From assembly GCF_000234665.1 (NCBI RefSeq), contig NC_018313.1, forward strand, positions 124,001 to 188,000: a DNA stretch of 64,000 bases, read 5' to 3'. This document shows positions 28,101 through 35,753 of the stretch, one piece after another (within the stretch, counting starts at the first letter, position 1; each line of letters begins with the position of its first letter). The position numbers and the translations under genes are program-made. The notes under the pieces are model-generated. The model did not search any database. It was not told the DNA's origin and saw only the letters and a program-made list of their open reading frames with translations. The stretch is from Leishmania mexicana MHOM/GT/2001/U1103. Its lineage: Eukaryota; Euglenozoa; Kinetoplastea; Trypanosomatida; Trypanosomatidae.

Positions 28101-28354
28101 ACCAGGGAGCTCATCGCGCACAAGCCGGCCATACAAAGGCTGACGACACCGCAGCTGCAGATCTCCACGGTGACGTCAAGCTACAAACGCCTCACCCACC
28201 ATCGGCGCCGATGCGCTCCTCTCTGCAACGCAGAGATGGCGGTGTGACAGACCTGGAGAATGGCCCGCGCTCGTCGCCGGTGCTAAGCCGCTCATCACTG
28301 ACGATCCCTGCAACGTCGCTGCCCATGTGGGGACGTCCAATGCTTCGCACATGA
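25127..28354 (+). CDS. CDC14: CDC14-type dual-specificity phosphatase
   Basis: 1,075 residues from 25127, the first ATG after the pyrimidine tract; the AG next to it is the only acceptor candidate downstream of the tract. Domain A is marked by FFADFGPLDMSCCVHFARRL at about 151. Domain B has WVVPRRFLAMSSPQD at about 341, the general-acid-type loop YADGSVP at about 402 and the catalytic P-loop HCLAGLGRTG with C529 and R535. RLCRPGSITGIQQQYL, highly characteristic of Cdc14, follows. Cdc14 enzymes remove phosphate from CDK-type Ser-Pro sites in mitosis and in cilia. Low-complexity insertions interrupt domain A (about residues 190-245) and the stretch between the acid loop and the P-loop. A roughly 470-residue Ser/Ala/Arg-rich tail makes the protein about twice the usual length. 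All key residues are present, so it should be active. Confidence 0.93.
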   Translation: MPPRPLDPTPAAPSAATSTPPTALTLQRLLDTQQATAILPGLLYLASTGECLSSSVAGSIDSAETAASASAPVDSKAPSTSAPTAMSVAMEAVHDFYLKENFFTSGVAGTNRKGSNTRTIPAARAAVGQDAVFVSLRGIPPYLYRPFFADFGPLDMSCCVHFARRLCELLRAVTGFDVCTSSASAAAAGAFDSGANSGTTAPAHRKRGGRGQSASASSCSPSSTSAVFTASSSGCPTATTLPVVVCASLDAQERVNTACLVGAFCVLCLGWSAVETWYRGFVDIYPGFLAYRDASQGVSNYPLSLIDVWAGLEQGVALGLVNVHTFDIPAFLEGKQHDYSWVVPRRFLAMSSPQDDKSARTAEVFARRLRPLGVRLVVRLNDNLYNPSPLLRLGIRHVDLPYADGSVPCDAMLLRFLQAVEEHFGESVTPVSLQEWWSVPSSSTATARAGSASKKASSARASHRMPSLQPCSLMHSGTCRGMPEAWTAVPPSALRLPARRPDSAHANGTQGHDTCALAPGDKGAVAVHCLAGLGRTGTMLAVYMMRHYGFTARAVIGWMRLCRPGSITGIQQQYLDAMERRLRPPPHMLVALQLNSAAKLYGASSGGRRFGLPSRRTRSSSPSSSSAISSTSVMTSAAAAAQATRGRDGAVALGGNQLRALPQSPLGKATMDCMRSTAAVTAFQTHGNVVADALPATATAASIVGGHSGRGDSGRTNAMAARAALDVASDIGTFTDLVAWTDLMGLRGTQQQRQQLLMRRFSTSSTATLSLSTNQAGVEALDVVARMPVLGDDNPQNRSTATASLKRGSATAAASDHKASNHPSPRADDYKYASTYFVAMEEAGELPRVYPWSNSSAARGGPRAAHGGGPRGARHLGRPRLSESSIGSDASRAKEARTAPASADSCLRPRHGVTSALQRRRPYTAAAAVSAGPRLYAKRYPTHYERGGAVDSSDTGIHARGDTPPCSDLSEQIQQPPRPRQAATRPRVGWDDQGAHRAQAGHTKADDTAAADLHGDVKLQTPHPPSAPMRSSLQRRDGGVTDLENGPRSSPVLSRSSLTIPATSLPMWGRPMLRT

Positions 28355-28767
28355 GCCAGGGAAAAGGCGCACCAACCACAACACCCACAGCCAACCCCCC
28401 CTCCCCTCCCTTCCACAGATGTGCAGGCATCCCTTGCGGCCACTTTTTGCCGTGGCGGATTTCGGAGTGGGTGCGAGTGGCGGAAAGCGGCATGGATGGA
28501 TGGGGGGGGGGTACTCTCTCCTGTCCCTGACCTCTGCCCCCGCCCCCACCCCCCACCACCCCTTCCTTTGCCTTTTCTCTTGCCGTCTCACAGGCGCATG
28601 TATAATAGCAGTCTTTCTCCCCGCCACCCACCACCACCCCCCCCCTTTCGGACGGTGTCCCGCACACACGCACGTATGTATGGTACCCACATGTAAGTAA
28701 CCGAGATCTCGCTGGTCCTCCCCCCTCCCCGCTGTTGGCGGCGGTTTTGTTTTTTCTCGCTTCGTTC

Positions 28768-28810
28768 GGAAGGGGGGGGGAGTGGGGTGGGGAGGAGGAG
28801 GGGAGGGGGG
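28768..28810 (+). other. G-rich tract, possible G-quadruplex on the sense strand
   Basis: About 43 nt made almost only of G, with runs of 9, 4, 4, 4 and 6 Gs separated by one to a few bases. It would be G-rich in the precursor RNA and lies about 150 nt before the long inverted repeat. Confidence 0.6.
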
Positions 28811-28957
28811 TCTCCGAATAATCATCGCGCGAGTGTGCCGGGTGCGTACGCTGCCCACTCCCGTCCCTATCTCTGCCTCTCTCTCACGTCGTTGCTTCTC
28901 CTGCTTGTCCCCAAGCCCCCCTCCACCTCCTCCACGGTGTCTTCCTTGTGTGTGGGG

Positions 28958-29136
28958 GGGGAGAGACTACACCGACTCTCTGCCTCCTCGTGTTCTCCCT
29001 CCCTCTCTCTCTGTGTACGCCTCTCCTGTAGAGGTCTGTGAGGTATGCGCGTGTGCGTGTGGCGAGATACACCAGGGCCACAGAGAGAGAGGGAGGGAGA
29101 GCACGAGGAGGCAGAGAGTCGGTGTAGTCTCTCCCC
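28958..29136 (+). repeat. Long near-perfect inverted repeat (58-bp stem, 63-nt loop)
   Basis: The left arm at 28958-29015 is the reverse complement of the right arm at 29079-29136, with one difference: T28993 faces G29101, a G-U pair in RNA. After a 4-G bulge, seven more pairs form between 28947-28953 and the first bases of the following CA run. The left arm is largely pyrimidine (CTCCCTCCCTCTCTCTCTG) and the right arm is purine-rich. The loop, 29016-29078, contains CTCTCCTGTAG, a splice-acceptor-like sequence with its AG at 29030-29031. It lies between the CDC14-like stop and the Plus3-RING start, so it should be transcribed. Confidence 0.95.
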
Positions 29137-29166
29137 ACACACACACACACACGCACACACAGACAC
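29137..29166 (+). repeat. (CA)n microsatellite
   Basis: A CA array, interrupted by one CG and one GA step, starting at the edge of the right arm of the inverted repeat. Confidence 0.9.
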
Positions 29167-29952
29167 ACTGCTGACTTACCCTCCTCTTCACGGCACGCAC
29201 CTCTCTTCGTATGCCGTGCAGTACAGCTCTGCTGCTCACATCTCTGTGGCACTGCTGGAGGCGCTCGCTCGGGGGGAGGAGGAGGAGGGGAGAAGAGCCC
29301 CATCACTTGGGAGGGAGGGCATCTTGATCAGGCCTCGCACGTGATCCTCTGCTGGCGTAGCCGCCGCACCCACTCCCTCGTCACTCCCTTCTCTGTCTCT
29401 CATGCAATGAACATTACCACGTGCTGCCCCGACTCCCTCTCTTCACACACACACGCACATACGTGTGCGCACGCAGCGGCTCGCGCCTGCGTCTCTTGCG
29501 AGAGAGCGACGAGACGCCACCTTCATCGTTAGGGCACACCCACGCACACGCACACACACGTGGACCAAAGATACTCCCCGCTCCTACCCCCACCATACCC
29601 CACCCCCTGCAGCACACACCGAAACTTCAACACAGACTTGCAGACAACCTCCCGTGTCGCTCGACTCCCGCGCACACGCGGACCCCTTTTCTTTACTTTC
29701 TCTCGCGCTCAGCTGTCCTACTGCCTCCCCCTCTCTCTCTGTGCTCCTCTTCCTCGCTGAGGTCGCCGTCCCTCTCTCCCTCCTCATACTGTGCGCCGGT
29801 CCTCACCGTCCCTGCCCATCTGCCTTTTCTGTGTGTTCCGTCGCCTGTGACTTGCTGTCGTTGCTCCGGCGGTTCCCTGGCCGCTGTCTCCGTGTGCGTG
29901 CGTGCGTGCGTCTCGCCGCTCCGTCGCTTTGTATTTTTTCTCTTTGGGGTTC

Positions 29953-29954
29953 AG
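29953..29954 (+). promoter_or_regulatory. Putative trans-splice acceptor AG
   Basis: The AG follows a T-rich tract with few purines and is the first AG downstream. It would leave a leader of 76 nt, without an ATG, before the Plus3-RING start at 30031. Confidence 0.55.
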
Positions 29955-30030
29955 TGCTGCGCTGCAGAGACACGCCGATAGATAGACGCACTCGCGCACC
30001 CCGAACAGCCGCGCCGCGGCGCGTCACCAG

Positions 30031-30582
30031 ATGATCTCGGAGGAGGACAGCCGCCTGTTTGAGGCGGCAAAGCGGGCGCAGGTGAGCCGAAACACCGCCA
30101 TCCATGTGATCGAGAATACCAACTCGAGCCGCATTCTCGCCGGAGCCTTTGTACGGGTGCTGCTGGAGATGCCCACTCGCAACGAGGGGTACGTGGTGGC
30201 GCGCATCCACAGCACGACCGCTGGGGAGCCGTACAGCGGCTTCTCGACCAACTCAGCTCAGACGACGAACGTTTATTTAATCTTAGAGCTTCCACCGCCT
30301 CTTGCCGTCATCAACGGCGTTCAGTATCAGCTGAACAGCGTCAGTAACAGCAGCATGGGCGAGGGCGAGTTCCGCGATTGGCTTCACATGATCCGCAACG
30401 AGCCCACGCTGCGGGTGCCGACTGTGCAAGGGCTGAAGGAGGTGACGGCTCGCCTGCATCCGTACGAAGTGAGCCGACACCGCTCCAACTCTCACGTCAG
30501 CGCTAGCGGGGCGATGGCGACCAACTGTCGAGGTGGTGTGGCCGACACAGGCAGCAATGTACCACACCTTCAACTGGCGCAG

Positions 30583-30615
<33 letters not shown>

Positions 30616-31464
30616 AGAAGTCTCTCCGCCCGCGGGGCTGCTCGGCAGCGCCGCCAGAGCCTCGCCGCAAGCTCGCAGACAATGCTGATACCACCACTGC
30701 TCCAGGACGGCGCTTCCCTCCCCGACAGCGGCGATGCGCTGCTCATGCGAAGCTCTGCCGCGGTGTACGAAGGGGGCAGCAGTGGCGTCATCTCGAACAC
30801 GGACGGCAGTGCGAGCGCCGCCGGCAGCAACGGCAACCACAACGTCCACATTCGCTTCGGACGACAAGGGGCCGTGATGGCGCGCGACTATAACCGCAAC
30901 CCACGCGAGGACGGGCAAGCGTCGCACGACATGTCCAACGCAGAGGTGTCAGGTATGAGCTTGTACGCCGCGGCACCAGGCAGCCACCCGGAGCCGCAAC
31001 AGCGAGCCGTGCTTTCTCTTCCGCACGGTGGCGGTGGTGATAGTGGTGGTGTGGCGAGTGAGAGCGACGGTGGACCAGCCTTGGCAGCCACCACCACCTT
31101 CATGACGCGCGGCGCCACCGACCCGAATATGGAGAACGAGGACGAGGAGATGGAGCACCGTCTGCGGCAGGATATTATGAATCACCTAGCCCAGGAGTGT
31201 GTCCTGTTCCCGAAAGACGCGCAGGGCTACAAGCTCTCCCGTCTGCGCCTGTTGGAGCGAGACATGATCGAGTACCTGCAGCACGTCCGTGACGAGATCC
31301 AGGGTAAGCAAGAGAACTGCATTGTGTGTATGGATCACGTCCCCACAGTCATCCTGCTGCCGTGCAAGCACAAGGTCATGTGCCGACTGTGCGCCCCGTC
31401 GTGCCCCACCTGCCCGGTGTGTCGCAGCAAGATTTCGGAGATGTTCGAGCCGGAGGAGATCTAG
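30031..31464 (+). CDS. Plus3 (Rtf1-type) domain and RING finger fusion protein
   Basis: 477 residues. Residues about 10-140 match the Plus3 domain of the elongation factor Rtf1: LAGAFVRVLLEM, GYVVARIHS, a middle strand block, YQLNSVSNSSMGEGEFRDWL and a C-terminal helix. Plus3 domains bind the phosphorylated Spt5 repeats or single-stranded nucleic acid. A low-complexity linker with a 12-Gln run follows. The C-terminus is a C3HC4 RING: C430-x2-C433, C445-x-H447-x3-C451-x2-C454, then CPTCPVC (C458/C461/C464) with C461 and C464 as the likely last pair. A helical, Leu-rich segment at about 375-425 precedes it. A chromatin or transcription-linked E3 ubiquitin ligase is inferred. I know of no such domain pairing in Rtf1 itself. 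The ATG at 30031 sits 76 nt after a strong acceptor. Confidence 0.88.
30578..30618 (+). repeat. CAG/CAA repeat coding poly-Gln
   Basis: A run of glutamine codons in the linker of the Plus3-RING protein, with CAG and CAA mixed. It is likely length-polymorphic. Confidence 0.9.
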
Positions 31465-32975
31465 GCACACATTCCAGCGAGGAATAGGGTGAGGTGGTTC
31501 AGGTGGTCCCATGCGTGTGTGCCCCTCTTCGGCGCGGCACACACTGGTCAGCAGCCCGAGCTCGCACATGTATTTTCCAGATTCTGCTCTCGTCAGCTGT
31601 CGAACGCTTGAGGGGGCAGCTCGCGAGAGATGGAGAGAGGACGTGAGACACACAACCACGCACGCGAAGTGGTTTGGGTGCGCGGGACGGCACGCGAGGG
31701 AAGCGATGTCGAGCTTGGGAAGCGGGAGGAGGGGAGGGAAGGGCTCCCTTCATGTCCTGTTCGCAGACGTTCTCTTGCTCTTCTTGGTTGCCTGTCTCTC
31801 TCTCTGGGTGTGTGGTCGTGTGCCCCGACCCCTCCCCCTCCACTGCCCTCGTGCCCTGCCCTCCGCATCGCCGCATGCGTGATGGGGAGTGGCGAGAGAG
31901 TGACAGTGCGATGTGTTTGCTTGGTCCGAGTTGGACTTCAGCCCGTTATCCCCTTCATGTGTCGTGTTCATATGGGTGCCTCTACATCCGTGTCCTCCCT
32001 TCCCCTCCCACCCCCCCCCCTCCGAACGGCCAAGAGAGTCACTGCGCGTGCGACCGAGACGGCGTGGCGCCGGGAACAGAGGAGGGGTGGGCTGGAAGCA
32101 CTCGACGCGAGGCAGCAGACAGGCCGCGCCCCCACCACCATCGCCACTACCCACCCACCGAACCAACCCACGCGCGGCGCCACGGGACGAAAGAGGAAGG
32201 GAGAAGGGAACGACTGTGGCCCTTGACGACGGGAGTTCTTGGAGAGTGGTGTGGGGGCTCAGTCGACTCGCTCCGCCTCTCCCTGTGCTGCAGCCTGTCC
32301 ACGGAGACGCTGCTGACCACCAGACGTGGCGGTCCGAAGCACTCGGAAACCACCACGTGCAGAAGAAGCTCTCCTTCACGGTGCGCCACGCTCTGCCCCC
32401 TCGCTTGCTCTTGACCCTTCTGAACACCCACCTGTGCCCTTTTACACCGGTTTCATCGTCCCTTACGCCGACTCACGGGGCGCCCACCCCACCCCCACCA
32501 CCACCACCATCACTACCACCCTCCTCGTCACGTGTTGTGTTCGCTCTTCTGCCGCCCACACGGAAGGGCGCATGGAAAACGCCTAGCACAAGAGAGGGAG
32601 GAAAACAGGCGCGTCGGTGCAAGAGCAACGCTGGGCGCGAGCGCGCATCCCCGGAAACGAACGACACGAGCCGCAACAACATCAGTACAAAACGGCAGAA
32701 GGCCAGCGCGTTGACTCACGTGAGAAGCGGCGGATTCTTTTCCCGGTCCGCATTTTGCGCTGTAGCCCTCCCTCCCTCTGTCTGTCTTGCGCATAGACTC
32801 CCCTATGCACGCATACATACATACCCCCCCCCTCTCCCCCTCACGTCTCTGTCGGTGTGCGCTTCGTGTCGCAGCGCAGTGTAACGCGGTGAGCGACACA
32901 CACGCTCAAGTCTCCCACCCCCATCCATTTTCCTCTGTACATCGGTGCGTGCCTTCGGCGACGCAAGAGTGTGCA
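31465..32975 (+). other. Intergenic region
   Basis: 1.5 kb with no supported gene and no notable repeat beyond C- and A/G-rich patches. A C-rich tract at 32824-32840 is followed by AG at 32873-32874, a good acceptor for BBS8 with a leader of about 100 nt. Confidence 0.5.
32873..32874 (+). promoter_or_regulatory. Putative trans-splice acceptor AG for BBS8
   Basis: First AG after the C/T tract at about 32824-32870. A second AG follows at 32878-32879. No ATG lies before 32976. Confidence 0.5.
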
Positions 32976-34844
32976 ATGGAGAGCCTCGCTGCCGTCGAGG
33001 CCCCAGAGCTGCCGCCTGGCATGGATCCAGCCTACTACGCCCTCAGCCTGCTGCGTCGGCGTAAGCTGGAGGAGTGCATCAAGGTCTCCACCCACTACCT
33101 CACTCTGAAAGCCACCCCGAAGTGCGCTGACTCTCCAACAGGCCCCGCGGCGACAACACTGCCCAGCACCGGCTTCATGGATGAGAGCATGTGGTTCATC
33201 CAGACCAAGGCGATGGTGCTGCAGAGCTGGTACGACGATGCCGAGATCGAGGATGACGGTGTCGATGACGTGCTCATGGAAGGCGAGCAAGCCGTCGTGA
33301 GCACGTCACACCGGCCCAACACGTCCCTACGGGCGGCGCGGCAGGGCACCGCAGGCGGCGGTACAGTTGCTGGTCGCGCTGGTCGGCTTGGAACGTCAGC
33401 CGGCGGTGGCCGGCCAGTGAGCAGTCGCTACGGCTACGCGCGACCTGGCACGCTGCAGAACCGACCCGGCTCCGTCCGCGGCGGTCCGGATGGCACGGCG
33501 GTGCGTCCTGTCACCGGCCGCTTCGTTCGGATCGGCACTGCCTCCCTGCGGTCCGTACCAGGTGGACCGCACATCAACTTGCAGGCCCTCAACCTTGAGC
33601 GCTACGCGCAGGAGAAGCCAATGATAGCCAAGCTGCTGTGCGACTACCTCCTCTACGTCGAGCACAAGCCCAAAATGGCATTGGAGCTCTGCACGGCAGC
33701 GCTGCGTCCAGTCAAGTCCGTGACGGCGCCAGCAATCCCGCTGCCTTCAGCGCCCGGCGTTGCTGCCAAGCTGCCCATGGGCGGCGGCGGCGGAGGGCTG
33801 CCCCCTGCCGAGAAGACCGCCGCGGCGTCCGCAGCGCAGGAGCAGGTCGGCATAATGAACGCGAATGACTGGTGGTGGAAGGCGCGCCTGGCCAAGGCAA
33901 ACTACCAGCTAGGGCTGCTGCGGGAGGCGGAGAAGTATCTCAGAGCCGCTCTCTTCGACGCACCAGCCAACACCAACGTCGGGCCAGGAATGTTGAAGGC
34001 GTCGCCCGGCGGTGGCGGTAGTCGCGGCGGCTCCCAGACGGCCCGTGCCTTCGCCAACTACAACACAAGCGTGGTGATGCAACTGGGCAAGGTGTACCTC
34101 AAGATGGACCAGCCGTTGACAGCTCTCGAGACATACGAGGCGGCGCTCGAGGTGAACCCGGTCGACCACCACATTGTCCTCTGCTGTGCGCGCCTACGCG
34201 ACGAGCTGCATGAGCCCGGCACCGCCTACGACCTCTACAACCAAGTGCTGCACCTCGATAGTAGCAATATCGAGGCCATCGCCTGCATCGGCGCGCACCT
34301 CTTCTACGAGCGCAACCAACCAGAGCTGGCGCTGCGCTACTACCGCCGTCTGCTGCAGATGGGCTTGCACACGTCAGAGGTGTGGACGAACATGGGGCTC
34401 TGCGCCTTCTACACGTTCCAGATGGAGCTTAGTCTGCGCTGCCTGTCCCATGCGCTGGCGCTGTGTAAGGAGGACAGTCAGCGCGCAGATGTGTGGTACA
34501 ACATCGGGCACGTGGGCATCGGGATGGGCAGCATGGCCTTCGCTGAGCGCGCCTTCCGTCTTGCCGTCAGTGCCGACGTCACGCACGCCGAGGCGCTGAA
34601 CAACCTGGCGGTATTGGCCTACGAGAAGAGAAAGGAGAAGACCGGGCGTCGCCTCCTCGACACGGCGGTGCTCGTGGCGCCGAGACTGACGGAGGCGCTG
34701 TACAACACCGCCGTCATCGCCTTCCAGGCGGGAGAGCTGGAGTTGTCGTATCAGATGGTGATGCGAGTGCTGGAGGCAGAACCAGACCACCCGGAGGCAG
34801 TGGTGCTGCAAGGCAAGCTGCGTGAGCGCTTCCTCGCGATTTAG
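32976..34844 (+). CDS. BBS8: BBS8/TTC8, TPR subunit of the BBSome
   Basis: 622 residues from the first ATG after the acceptor; the open frame extends upstream only from a TTG. The layout is that of BBS8/TTC8: an N-terminal helical segment with YYALSLLRRRKLEECI, then a disordered region with repeated RPGT/RPVTG elements ending in the hallmark GRFVRIGTASL at about 181. WWWKARLAKANYQLGL at about 299 starts the TPR array, which runs to about 615 and includes the near-invariant IEAIACIGAHLFY, ALRYYRRLLQMG, ADVWYNIGHV and NNLAVLAYEKRK. BBS8 is one of the subunits of the BBSome, the coat that moves membrane proteins out of the cilium or flagellum with intraflagellar transport. A Gly/Ala/Pro insertion sits at about 255-290, just before the tryptophan motif. 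Confidence 0.96.
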   Translation: MESLAAVEAPELPPGMDPAYYALSLLRRRKLEECIKVSTHYLTLKATPKCADSPTGPAATTLPSTGFMDESMWFIQTKAMVLQSWYDDAEIEDDGVDDVLMEGEQAVVSTSHRPNTSLRAARQGTAGGGTVAGRAGRLGTSAGGGRPVSSRYGYARPGTLQNRPGSVRGGPDGTAVRPVTGRFVRIGTASLRSVPGGPHINLQALNLERYAQEKPMIAKLLCDYLLYVEHKPKMALELCTAALRPVKSVTAPAIPLPSAPGVAAKLPMGGGGGGLPPAEKTAAASAAQEQVGIMNANDWWWKARLAKANYQLGLLREAEKYLRAALFDAPANTNVGPGMLKASPGGGGSRGGSQTARAFANYNTSVVMQLGKVYLKMDQPLTALETYEAALEVNPVDHHIVLCCARLRDELHEPGTAYDLYNQVLHLDSSNIEAIACIGAHLFYERNQPELALRYYRRLLQMGLHTSEVWTNMGLCAFYTFQMELSLRCLSHALALCKEDSQRADVWYNIGHVGIGMGSMAFAERAFRLAVSADVTHAEALNNLAVLAYEKRKEKTGRRLLDTAVLVAPRLTEALYNTAVIAFQAGELELSYQMVMRVLEAEPDHPEAVVLQGKLRERFLAI

Positions 34845-35753
34845 ACATGCCATCTGGTCGATCAGCACCTTCCCCAGCGCTGCTGCTGCTGCAGTTTCGA
34901 GTCCTCGTCCCCACCCACCCACACCCACACACACACACCACCACCACCGCCACCAGCACATGCAGTGTTCTATGAAGCGGGCACGCGCAAGCATCATCAC
35001 TAAAGCACTGTGTGCGCGCGTGTCCACGCACTTGTAAAGCGCAAGCTTCGATAGCTTGTGTGTGGCACATTCGACAATACGCAACGCATGCAACCAACGG
35101 ACACACACAGAGAGAAGAACAGCGCGGCGAAGCTCTGACGCAGTGAGTGAGGTGCCGCCGCCCATTGTTGCACCATGACCACCCACGTGTACAACCACAA
35201 GCTTGTGGTGTAAGGTACGCAGAGTTACAAGGGCTAGGCTCACCGCGCGTGTGTTCCTGCCACTTCATGGAAAAGTGGCAACAGTGGAGCTCCAGCAACC
35301 TCCTCTCGCGTCTCTCCCTCTCCCCTCCTCCCCACACCTCATTACTCTCCCTGGCGCTCATACACACACACTCGCCAAAGGAAGCGCGGCCGTCGCACAG
35401 ACGCGCTTCGCTAGAAGCGTCAGTGTCTCCTCACGCGCGGGCGCAGACACGCACGCACGCATACGCCCCTTTGCCCGATCAGTTGATCTGGCGCTGCTTT
35501 CTCTTCCTCCGCCTGCCCCCCCCCGCCCCGCCACGCCGCCGTGCAGGAGGACGGTGGACATCGCCTAGAGCATCGTGCGGCGGTATCTTGGACCTTTGCC
35601 ATCTCCTTGACCCCGCACAAGCGACTGCACTCGCTCCCTTAGATATAGACGACACCGTCCATCGCAGTGGTCTGTGTGTGGTGTGTGTAACGCTCGAAGG
35701 AGGAGACCTGACGCCTGCGTCGCTCCCCCCACCCCCTCTACCGCTTTTCGTGA
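34845..35753 (+). other. Intergenic region with small palindromes
   Basis: No gene is supported. It holds short CA/CCA repeats at about 34915-34950 and a perfect 16-bp palindrome at 35194-35209. An acceptor-like CTCCCTTAG occurs with AG at 35641-35642. The pyrimidine tract nearest the next gene (35719-35749) has no AG before the ATG at 35754. Confidence 0.45.
35194..35209. repeat. Perfect 16-bp palindrome
   Basis: ACCACAAGCTTGTGGT is its own reverse complement. A related interrupted palindrome, CAAGCT-TCGAT-AGCTTG, lies about 150 bp upstream at about 35042-35058. Confidence 0.85.

Larger units (their letters stand above)
28355..30030 (+). other. Intergenic region with hairpin and G-rich tract
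   Basis: About 1.7 kb without a supported gene. It contains a G-rich tract (28768-28810), a long inverted repeat (28958-29136) and a CA array (29137-29166), each listed separately. A pyrimidine tract at about 29920-29944 leads to AG at 29953-29954, the likely acceptor for the Plus3-RING gene. Confidence 0.5.

Noticed and set aside
31913..32884. 323-codon + frame in the spacer before BBS8
   Set aside because: Pro/His/Ser-rich from simple repeats, and it overlaps the BBS8 leader and acceptor.
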